From Leifsonia sp. TF02-11 (GTDB lineage Bacteria > Actinomycetota > Actinomycetes > Actinomycetales > Microbacteriaceae), in NCBI RefSeq assembly GCF_017565305.1, contig NZ_JAGEKP010000014.1, positions 124,001-188,000 of the forward strand: a DNA stretch of 64,000 bases, read 5' to 3'. The notes under the pieces are model-generated. The model had not been told where the DNA came from and did not search any database. It saw only the letters and a list, made by a program, of their open reading frames with translations. The position numbers and the translations under genes were made by a program. The number at the start of each line of letters is the position of its first letter. Position 1 is the first letter of the stretch. Shown one piece after another: positions 57,904 through 64,000 of this stretch.

Positions 57904-58251
57904 ATGACGAACATCTCGCTCAAGCTCGCGGAGACCATGAGCACCTCCGGAATCAAGTCGGTCTACGGCGAGCCGATCGTCGTCGACGGCACGACCATCG
58001 TCCCTGTCGCCGCCGTGCAGTTCGGATTCGGCGCGGGCGAAGGTCCCGGCGACGACTCGGCGCCCGGCGACGACTCGGCGCCCGGGGGCGCGGGCGGCGG
58101 CGGCGCGGCCGTCCCGTTCGGCGCGTACGTGAGCGACGAGACCGGCGTGCGGTTCCGCCCCAACATCATCACCCTGCTCGCGGTCGCCATCCCCTTCGTG
58201 TGGGTGGCCGGGCACGCCTGGGCGCGCGTCATCAAGGCGCTCAAGAGGTAG
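57904..58251 (+). CDS. GerW/YtfJ-like protein
   Basis: A 115-residue protein of the GerW (YtfJ) family, known in Bacillus for spore germination but common in non-sporulating actinobacteria, where the role is unknown. Family features: LAETMSTSGIKSVYGEPIVVDGTTIVPVAAVQFGFG followed by a Gly/Asp/Ser-rich loop containing the duplicated unit GDDSAP, then GAYVSDETGVRFRPN and a C-terminal hydrophobic stretch (about 92-108) that may touch the membrane. The ATG is probably leaderless. Confidence 0.8.
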   Translation: MTNISLKLAETMSTSGIKSVYGEPIVVDGTTIVPVAAVQFGFGAGEGPGDDSAPGDDSAPGGAGGGGAAVPFGAYVSDETGVRFRPNIITLLAVAIPFVWVAGHAWARVIKALKR

Positions 58252-58292
58252 TGCTTCGGGGAGTGGGGCGCCCGTCCCTGTCGGCTCGGGGC

Positions 58293-58298
58293 TACACT
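58293..58298 (+). promoter_or_regulatory. -10 box of the TPP-riboswitch operon
   Basis: TACACT places the transcript start at about 58305, just before the riboswitch. Confidence 0.55.
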
Positions 58299-58305
58299 GG
58301 CTCCT

Positions 58306-58398
58306 GAACACGGGAGTCCGGTGAGCCGGGCTGAGAGGAAGCTTCTCCAAGTTTCGACCGTCGAACCTGATCTGGGTCATGCCAGCGCAGGGAGGCAT
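58306..58398 (+). ncRNA. TPP riboswitch (THI element)
   Basis: The conserved thiamine-pyrophosphate-binding core is present: GGGCTGAGAGGA at about 58328-58339 (pyrimidine-binding CUGAGA) and ACCTGATCTGGGTCATGCCAGCG at about 58365-58387 (pyrophosphate-binding arm), closed by GGAG/GGGAG ends. One change from the usual GGGTAATGCCAGCG is GGGTCATG. It ends about 45 bases before the GTG of the first gene, where it can control initiation or termination. It shows that the downstream transporter handles thiamine or a precursor. Confidence 0.95.
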
Positions 58399-58443
58399 CT
58401 CACATCCCGTGCCCTCGTTTCGTCAAGAGAAGGGGCACGATCA

Positions 58444-59064
58444 GTGCACGCAACCATTTCGTCCGTCACCGCGCCGTCGAAGCGCGTCCTCCGCTGGCGT
58501 GTCGTCGACATCGTCGTCGCCAGCGTCGTCGCCGTCGCGTCCGGCGTCGTCTTCTGGGTCTGGGGTCAGGCCTACAACCCGATCTCGGGGCCGGTGACCG
58601 CCGTCCTCCCGGGGTTCCAGGGCATCCTCAACGGCCCGTGGCTGTTCGCGGGCGTGCTCACCGCCCTGATCGTCCGCAAGCCGGGCGCCGCTCTCTACGG
58701 GGAGGTCGTCGCCGCGGTCGTCTCGATGCTCATCGGGACGCAGTGGGGCTTCGCGACCCTGCTGTCCGGCGTCGTGCAGGGCCTCGGCGCCGAGATCGTC
58801 TTCGCGCTGTTCCTCTACGCGCGCTGGAACCTCGGCACCGCGCTGCTCGCCGGCGCGGGGACGGGGCTCGCGGAGTCGATCCTCGACCTGCTGTACTCCT
58901 ATCCCGGCGCCAAGCCCGAGTTCGCGATCGTCTACACGATCACGACGATGGTGTCCGGCGTCATCGTCGCCGGTCTGGGTTCGTGGCTGCTGGTCAAGGC
59001 GCTCGCTCGCACCGGCGCGCTCAGTCGGTTCGCGGCGGGCCGCGAGGCGACAGGGCGGGTCTAG
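58444..59064 (+). CDS. ykoE: ECF transporter substrate-binding component YkoE (thiamine/HMP)
   Basis: The S component of an energy-coupling-factor importer for thiamine or its pyrimidine precursor (HMP). It is 206 residues with about six helices. YkoE-family hallmarks: VVWQ-like WRVVDIVVASVVAVASGVVFWVWG in helix 1, LNGPWLFAGVLTALIVRKPGAALYGE and LLYSYPGAKPEFAIVY. GTG 58444 is chosen because AAGGGG lies about nine bases upstream, after the riboswitch; the open frame further up runs through the riboswitch and is not used. Confidence 0.9.
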   Translation: MHATISSVTAPSKRVLRWRVVDIVVASVVAVASGVVFWVWGQAYNPISGPVTAVLPGFQGILNGPWLFAGVLTALIVRKPGAALYGEVVAAVVSMLIGTQWGFATLLSGVVQGLGAEIVFALFLYARWNLGTALLAGAGTGLAESILDLLYSYPGAKPEFAIVYTITTMVSGVIVAGLGSWLLVKALARTGALSRFAAGREATGRV

Positions 59065-59088
59065 GCCGCCGGAGTGGGACAGTCCCTG

Positions 59089-60633
59089 ATGTCGGACTCC
59101 CGATCTCCGCGCCCTCCCGCCCCGGTCGCCGTCCGGGTCGAGGACTGGGGTTGGCGGTATGCGGGGCGCGCTGCCTGGGCGGTCCGCGGGCTGACGCTGT
59201 CGGTGGAGCCGGGGGAGCGCGTGCTCCTGCTCGGCGCTTCCGGCGCGGGCAAGTCGACGGTGCTCGCCGGGCTCGCCGGAGTGCTCGGCGGTGACGACGA
59301 CGGCGAGACCGAGGGGTCTCTGCTCCTCGACGGCCGGGCGCCGGCGGAGGCCAGAGGGCGCTCGGGTCTGCTGTTGCAGGACCCCGATGCCCAGGTGATC
59401 CTCGCGCGCGTGGGCGACGACGTCGCGTTCGCGTGCGAGAACCTGGGCGTGCCCAGGGACGAGCTGTGGGCGCGGGTCCGCTGGTCGCTTGACGCCGTCG
59501 GCCTCGATCTGCCGCTCGACCGCTCGACGGCGCAGCTGTCGGGGGGCCAGAAGCAGCGGCTCGCCCTCGCCGGGCTGTTGGCGATGCGACCAGGGCTCCT
59601 GCTCCTGGACGAGCCGACGGCGAACCTGGATCCGGAGGGTGCCAGGGAGGTGCGGGATGCTGTCGCGGCGGTCCTCGCCGCGTCCGGCGCGACGATGATC
59701 GTCGTCGAGCACCGCGTGCCGGTCTGGCGCGACCTGGTCGACCGTGTCGTCGTGGTCGACGCTGCGGGCGGCGTACTCGCCGACGGGGCGCCGGACGCCG
59801 TGCTGTCGGACCGGGCGGGCGATCTGCGCAGGGCGGGTGTGTGGCTGCCCGACGAGACCGTCCCGGCGGCGCCGACCGTGGCGGTCGGAGCTCCGCTGCT
59901 GGAGGCGCGCGAGCTGGCGGTTGGCCGTTCGCCGCTGTTCTCCGGTCGTCGTCGCCGCGCGCGCGGCACGAATCGGCGGCGTCCCGATGACGCGCGGCTC
60001 GAGCACGCCCTCCCCTTCCTCACCGACCTCGCCGTCGCGGAAGGCTCCGCCCTGGCCCTGACCGGGCGCAGCGGGGTGGGCAAGTCGACGCTCGCGCTCA
60101 CGCTCGGGGGTCTGCTGCCGCGGCTGGGCGGCACGCTCGGCGCGTCGGCCGGCCTGGCGGACGGCGCGGGCGCCGATCCGGGCGCCTGGCGGTCCCGGGA
60201 CCTGTTGACCCGGATCGGCAGCGTCTTCCAGAATCCCGAGCACCAGTTCCTCGCCTCGACGGTGCGCGACGAGCTCGCCGCTGGGCCGCGCGCACTGCAC
60301 CTGCCGGCGGATGCGATCGATCGCCGGGTGGCCGAAGTGCTGGAGGCGCTGGGGCTCTCCGCTCTGGCGGAGGCCAACCCGTTCACGCTCTCGGGCGGCC
60401 AGAAGCGCAGGCTGTCCGTCGGGACCGCGCTGGCGACCCGCCCGCGGGTACTCGTCCTCGACGAGCCGACGTTCGGGCAGGACGCGAACACCTGGCGCGG
60501 TCTCGTCGAGCTGATCGCGGCACTGCGCGCCGACGGCCACGCGATCATCGCCGCGACCCACGATGCGGAATTCGCGTCAGCCGTCGGTGCGAGCGAGCAT
60601 CGGGTGGATGCACAGCAGGAGGCCGCGGCATGA
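59089..60633 (+). CDS. ECF transporter fused double ATPase (YkoD-like)
   Basis: Two ABC ATPase domains in one chain of 514 residues, replacing separate EcfA1 and EcfA2. Domain 1 (about 10-250): Walker A GASGAGKST, signature LSGGQKQR, Walker B LLLLDEPTANLDP. Domain 2 (about 270-510): GRSGVGKST, LSGGQKRR, VLVLDEPTFGQD. It powers YkoE and the T component. Start is ATG 59089 or GTG 59074 in the same frame; neither has a perfect ribosome site. Stop overlaps the next start (ATGA). Confidence 0.92.
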   Translation: MSDSRSPRPPAPVAVRVEDWGWRYAGRAAWAVRGLTLSVEPGERVLLLGASGAGKSTVLAGLAGVLGGDDDGETEGSLLLDGRAPAEARGRSGLLLQDPDAQVILARVGDDVAFACENLGVPRDELWARVRWSLDAVGLDLPLDRSTAQLSGGQKQRLALAGLLAMRPGLLLLDEPTANLDPEGAREVRDAVAAVLAASGATMIVVEHRVPVWRDLVDRVVVVDAAGGVLADGAPDAVLSDRAGDLRRAGVWLPDETVPAAPTVAVGAPLLEARELAVGRSPLFSGRRRRARGTNRRRPDDARLEHALPFLTDLAVAEGSALALTGRSGVGKSTLALTLGGLLPRLGGTLGASAGLADGAGADPGAWRSRDLLTRIGSVFQNPEHQFLASTVRDELAAGPRALHLPADAIDRRVAEVLEALGLSALAEANPFTLSGGQKRRLSVGTALATRPRVLVLDEPTFGQDANTWRGLVELIAALRADGHAIIAATHDAEFASAVGASEHRVDAQQEAAA

Positions 60634-61409
60634 CCATCGCCGAGCCCGTGCGCAGCGGTCCGCTCGCCACTCTCAACCCGGTCTCGAAGCTGGGCGCCGC
60701 CCTCATCGTCACCGCCGTGCTGCTCGTCTCGATCGATCCGGTGTCGGCCGGCGTCGCGCTCGCCCTGGAGCTCGTGCTGCTGTGCTTCTCCGGCATCCCG
60801 GCTCTGGTGCTGCTCGCTCGCACCTCCCCCGTCCTGATCGCCGCCCCACTCGCCGCGATCACCACGGCGCTGTACGGCCGCACCGGCGGTATCGTCTACG
60901 TGCACTGGTGGGCGATCGAGGTCAGTGACGGCTCACTGCAGCTGGCGCTGGCGACGCTGCTGCGGGTGCTCGCGATCGGACTTCCCGCCGTGCTGCTCTT
61001 CGTCACGATCGACCCGACCGACCTGGCGGACGGCCTGGCGCAGCTGCTCAAGCTGCCCGCCCGCTTCGTGGTCGGAGCGCTCGCGGGCCTCCGGCTCGTC
61101 GGTCTGTTCATCGACGACTGGCGTGCGCTGTCGCTCGCCAGGCGCGCCCGCGGCGTGGCGGAGTCCGGCGCCGTCCGCCGTTTCCTCGGGCAGTCGTTCG
61201 CGCTGTTCGTGCTGTCCATCCGGAGGGGATCGAAGCTGGCGACGGCGATGGAGGCTCGCGGATTCGGCGCTGCGACGGAGCGGACCTGGGCGCGCCCATC
61301 GGTGTTCCGCGCCAGGGACTGGGCGGCATTGGGTGTGGCCGTGGCCGTGGCCGGGACGGCCGCGGCCGTCGCGATCGCAGTGGGGAGCTGGAATGTCCTG
61401 GGCTCCTGA
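60630..61409 (+). CDS. ECF transporter T component (YkoC-like)
   Basis: The transmembrane coupling protein of the ECF importer, 259 residues with about five or six helices. The two Ala-Arg-Gly coupling motifs that dock on the ATPase are visible as ARRARG at about 170-175 and EARGFG at about 207-212, in the cytoplasmic helices. It is translationally coupled to the ATPase (ATGA), and its end overlaps the P-loop protein gene by 17 bases. Confidence 0.92.
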   Translation: MTIAEPVRSGPLATLNPVSKLGAALIVTAVLLVSIDPVSAGVALALELVLLCFSGIPALVLLARTSPVLIAAPLAAITTALYGRTGGIVYVHWWAIEVSDGSLQLALATLLRVLAIGLPAVLLFVTIDPTDLADGLAQLLKLPARFVVGALAGLRLVGLFIDDWRALSLARRARGVAESGAVRRFLGQSFALFVLSIRRGSKLATAMEARGFGAATERTWARPSVFRARDWAALGVAVAVAGTAAAVAIAVGSWNVLGS

Positions 61410-62037
61410 GGCCGCACGCGACCTGGACAGACTGCTCGCGCTGGTCGCCGACGCGGTCGAATCCGCGAACGGCGGCGCTCCCGTCGTGTTGATCGACGGC
61501 CCGAGCGGTGCAGGAAAGAGCTCGCTCGCGGATCTGCTCGCATCGCGCTGGCCCGGCGCGGGCGCGCAGCAGGTCGAGCCCGTGCGGACCGTCCGGATGG
61601 ACGACCTGTATCCGGGCTGGGACGGCCTCGACGCCGCCAGCGCCGCGCTAGGCGCCGAGCTGCTCGAGCCGCTCGCGGCGTCGGGGACCGGCCGGTGGCG
61701 GCGCTGGGACTGGGCGCGGGCGTGCCCCGCCGAGTGGCATGTGCTGACGGGAACCGCGCCCGTCCTGGTGGAGGGCTGCGGCACGCTCACCGGCGCGAAC
61801 ACGCGCTGGGCGCAGCTCGCGATCTGGCTCGACGCCGACGACCGGCTCCGCAAGGAGCGGGCGCTCGACCGCGACGGTGAGACGTTCGCGATGCACTGGG
61901 ACCAGTGGCAGTCCGAGTTCGAGCGCTACCTCGCGCGCGAGAACCCGCGGGCGAACGCCGACCTGGTGCTGAACGTGACCGACTGGCCGATCGCATCTGC
62001 ACCGCGGCGTGCGTCCGGGACTACGGTGGTGCTATGA
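61393..62037 (+). CDS. P-loop NTPase, uridine-kinase-like, in the TPP-regulated operon
   Basis: A 214-residue soluble P-loop protein resembling the uridine/panthothenate kinase and AAA_18-type small-molecule kinases. Walker A is GPSGAGKSS at 36-44. VRTVRMDDLYPGWDGL follows, with Asp-Asp in the position of the substrate-binding base of nucleoside kinases, then APVLVEGCGTL and IWLDADDRLRKERALDRDGE (the lid Arg region). The start lies inside the T-component gene, so it is made with the importer. A salvage kinase for the imported vitamin precursor is a reasonable hypothesis; generic family annotation as nucleoside kinase-like is the alternative. Confidence 0.75.
   Translation: MSWAPEAARDLDRLLALVADAVESANGGAPVVLIDGPSGAGKSSLADLLASRWPGAGAQQVEPVRTVRMDDLYPGWDGLDAASAALGAELLEPLAASGTGRWRRWDWARACPAEWHVLTGTAPVLVEGCGTLTGANTRWAQLAIWLDADDRLRKERALDRDGETFAMHWDQWQSEFERYLARENPRANADLVLNVTDWPIASAPRRASGTTVVL
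62022..62027 (+). promoter_or_regulatory. Leaderless-type -10 box inside the operon end
   Basis: TACGGT ends six bases before the ATG at 62034, so the last small gene may have its own unleadered transcript, independent of the riboswitch. Confidence 0.45.
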
Positions 62038-62300
62038 GTGAGACACCGCAGCCGGATCCCGAGTACATCGTCGAATACGCCGACGGCCCGCTGGTCGGGA
62101 CCGCGGAGCGCCGGTACCTGGTCGGCGGGGTGGCGGATGAGCGCATCGGTGCGGTCGCCGCTGTCGAAGGACTCGAGTCGGTGTTCTGGTATGTCGCGGG
62201 GCAGGAGCGCATCCTGAACGGTGAGCGCCACGTGCAGTACCACTTCGATGCTCCCGACAGCGACCCGGTCGAGGCCGACAAGGACGAGGAGTCCCTCTAG
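62034..62300 (+). CDS. Small hypothetical protein
   Basis: An 88-residue acidic protein of unknown function. It reads as a small mixed alpha/beta domain (EYIVEYADGPLVGTAERRYLVGG, then VAAVEGLESVFWYVAGQERI, HVQYHFDAPDS) and ends in Asp/Glu. The ATG overlaps the stop of the P-loop protein (ATGA), and it also has its own candidate -10 box. No motif suggests catalysis. Confidence 0.6.
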   Translation: MSETPQPDPEYIVEYADGPLVGTAERRYLVGGVADERIGAVAAVEGLESVFWYVAGQERILNGERHVQYHFDAPDSDPVEADKDEESL

Positions 62301-62382
62301 GCTGCTCGCCCGGTCGCCCGGCCCGGCGCCCCGGAGGTCGGTCATTTCCCCCGGGGCACCGAACGGCGGGCGTCCGCCGCTG

Positions 62383-64000
62383 TCAGTGCTCCCGCGTCCG
62401 GTTGCGGCGTGTCGTCATGATTGCGATGCCGGTGCCGGCCAGCGCAAGGATCACGGCGAGCGGCGCAAGCCAGGTCGTCACGGAGCCCCCGGTGTCGGGG
62501 AGCGCGACGTTGCCGCGGTCAGCCGCAGGCGGATCAGGCAGGCGCACGTCGACGACCGCTTCGGACTCCTGCGAGCGGAGGGTCGCTCCCGACGGATCGG
62601 TTGCCTCGGCTGTGGCGCGGTTGGTGATGCGACCGGAGGCGACGTCGGCATCGGTCACCCGATAGTCCGCGGTGCACGTGAGCGACGCGCCGGCCGCGAT
62701 GGTGTCCTGGGCGGGGCAGGTGACGGCCAGCGGACCACCCGTGCCCGAGAAGCTCTGCTCTGTGATGCCCACAGCGGTCAGGGTCACGTTGCCTGTGTTC
62801 GTCACCCGGAACGCGTAGCCGATGCTCTGGCCGGACGCGGTGGTCGTGGACGGGTTCGCCGTTTTGGCGAGTCGGATGCCCGGCGCTGCCGGGATCGTCA
62901 CGGTCGCCGTGGAGCCGGCCGACGTGACGTCCGCTCCGGCCGGGTCGAGGCCGATCGCCGTCGCCGTGTTGTCGACGTGCCCGGCGTCCGCGTCGGCCTG
63001 GGTCAGCTCGTACGGAGCCGTGCAGGTGACGCTGGCTCCGGGAGCGAGCGTGGCGGCGGCCGCCGGGCAGTCGACGACGGGGGCGGGGCCGCTCCCGGAG
63101 AATGTGCCCTCCTGCACCGCGACGCGCGTGACGGGGACGTTGCCGGTGTTCTCGATCCGGTAGGAGTACGTGACGATCTGTCCGGGGCCGGTCGCGGTGG
63201 CCCGGTCGACCGACTTGGTGAGTGTGAGTGCGGGAGCGGGTGCGACCGTGACCACCGCCGTCGCGTCCGGGCTGGTGACCGCGCCCGTCACGGCGTCCTG
63301 ACCCGTGGCCACCGCCGTGTTCGAGACCGAGCCCGCGGCGATGTCGGCGGAGGTGACGACGTAGCTCGCTGTGCACTGTGCGGTGGCACCCGGGTCCAAC
63401 GACGTGGTGGCGCACGTCGGTGCGGGCGGCGTGCCGCTTCCGGTGAAGCCGGTCTCCGTGATGCCGATGGCAGAGACGGGCGTGTTGCCGTCGTTCGTGA
63501 CCGTGTACGTGTAGTCGACGGTGTCGCCGGCGTTCGAGAACATCGTCGGGCTCGCCGACTTGGTCAGGGCGAGCGAGGCCGCCCGTGCTTCGTTTGTGAA
63601 GGTGCAGACGACGGCGGGAGACTCGCCCGTCGAGAACGGCTCGAGCGTGAAGGTGGCGGTCGTCCCAGCGCCGGTGATCGGGAACTCCGGATTCGTCGGA
63701 TTGGCGCTGTCGATGCAGCGGTACGACGTCAGATACCGGGAGAGGTCGGTCGTACCGGCCGCGGTCTCGGTGACCGTGTAGGAATCGTCGACGCGCGCGA
63801 GCGCCGGCCCGGCCTGGAGCACCTGGCCACCGGCGGTGGTCTGCAGGCCGGTGGCGGTTCCTGTCGTCGTCGCGGTCGCGGGGAGGCTGATCGTGGCGCC
63901 GGTGGCGGTCAGGGTGAACTGATCGGTGGGGTTGACGCGGGAGACGACGTTCTTCTGCACGCTGACCGTGGGCGGGAACGCGCAACTCGCCAGGTCGATG
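62383..64000 (-). CDS. Cell-wall-anchored surface protein with DUF11-type repeats, N-terminus beyond the window
   Basis: The frame is open at the right edge, so the N-terminal part is missing; about 538 residues are visible. After a prealbumin-like segment (SVQKNVVSRVNPTDQFTL...) come three repeats of about 110 residues (roughly bases 63590-63250, 63245-62900 and 62890-62540). Each has the pattern LTKS..P....G..V.Y.Y.V.NTGN.PV, typical of DUF11/DUF7507 beta-sandwich repeats. The end carries LPDTGG, a hydrophobic helix and TTRRNRTREH, a complete sortase-sorting signal. It is therefore displayed on the cell wall, likely as an adhesin or structural stalk. No sortase gene lies in the window. Confidence 0.88.
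   Translation of the reverse strand, partial: IDLASCAFPPTVSVQKNVVSRVNPTDQFTLTATGATISLPATATTTGTATGLQTTAGGQVLQAGPALARVDDSYTVTETAAGTTDLSRYLTSYRCIDSANPTNPEFPITGAGTTATFTLEPFSTGESPAVVCTFTNEARAASLALTKSASPTMFSNAGDTVDYTYTVTNDGNTPVSAIGITETGFTGSGTPPAPTCATTSLDPGATAQCTASYVVTSADIAAGSVSNTAVATGQDAVTGAVTSPDATAVVTVAPAPALTLTKSVDRATATGPGQIVTYSYRIENTGNVPVTRVAVQEGTFSGSGPAPVVDCPAAAATLAPGASVTCTAPYELTQADADAGHVDNTATAIGLDPAGADVTSAGSTATVTIPAAPGIRLAKTANPSTTTASGQSIGYAFRVTNTGNVTLTAVGITEQSFSGTGGPLAVTCPAQDTIAAGASLTCTADYRVTDADVASGRITNRATAEATDPSGATLRSQESEAVVDVRLPDPPAADRGNVALPDTGGSVTTWLAPLAVILALAGTGIAIMTTRRNRTREH

Noticed and set aside
57904-58251. GerW-like protein as evidence for sporulation
   Set aside because: The family is common in actinobacteria that do not form endospores, and no other sporulation gene occurs in the window.
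58321-58443. YkoE beginning inside the TPP riboswitch
   Set aside because: The frame is open but the region is a conserved RNA. The GTG at 58444 with AAGGGG upstream gives a normal transporter N-terminus.

Overview
The window is very GC-rich (roughly 70%), densely coded and rich in GTG starts, with many leaderless-type promoters. Gene content and order (rpsB-tsf-pyrH-frr-cdsA; cysteine desulfurase-mnmA-ligA-gatCAB; GlgE glucan metabolism; DivIVA-like coiled-coil proteins) point to an actinobacterium, most likely a Microbacteriaceae member close to Leifsonia. That placement is inferred from proteins and synteny, not from a marker-gene comparison. It reads as ordinary chromosome: I see no prophage, transposon, CRISPR array, rRNA or tRNA.

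Bases 1-9200: the end of an unidentified gene, xerC with an unusual insertion, an M23 peptidase with a tandem repeat, a sugar:proton symporter, then the translation and phospholipid block rpsB-tsf-pyrH-frr-cdsA and a small DivIVA-like protein. Bases 9200-19260: a secreted transglycosylase-like protein, a zinc-ribbon protein, an alpha/beta hydrolase, an AI-2E-type transporter downstream of a 1031-residue coiled-coil protein made of 58 consecutive 11-residue repeats, a large membrane protein, a TPR/thioredoxin-like protein lacking its redox cysteines, and a nucleotide-binding epimerase-like protein.

Bases 19260-35500: glucan metabolism (glgE-glgB facing glgP, and glgX with ybaK further on) flanks an amine-use locus. 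That locus holds a copper amine oxidase translationally coupled to a His-rich membrane protein, two divergent APC permeases and an IclR regulator. Bases 35500-45450: cysteine desulfurase, mnmA, ligA, a secreted DUF1023 hydrolase and gatCAB. Bases 45450-57800: small accessory genes (GNAT enzymes, YbaK-like, MpaB-like, an APC permease, thioesterase, acyl-CoA ligase, a YidC paralogue, DUF1697, dinB, and a membrane-anchored EEP-family enzyme). Bases 57900-62300: a GerW-like protein, then a TPP-riboswitch-controlled ECF transporter (YkoE, a fused double ATPase, a T component) whose operon ends with a P-loop kinase-like protein and a small unknown protein. The right edge cuts an LPDTG-anchored surface protein with DUF11-type repeats.

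The most notable signals are the unbroken hendecad protein at 12165-15260, the copper amine oxidase with its His-rich partner, the P-loop protein in the thiamine-regulated operon, a TAnnnT box 6-7 bases ahead of many start codons including a -10 box shared by divergent genes, and an acetyltransferase whose best start is a non-canonical ATC.
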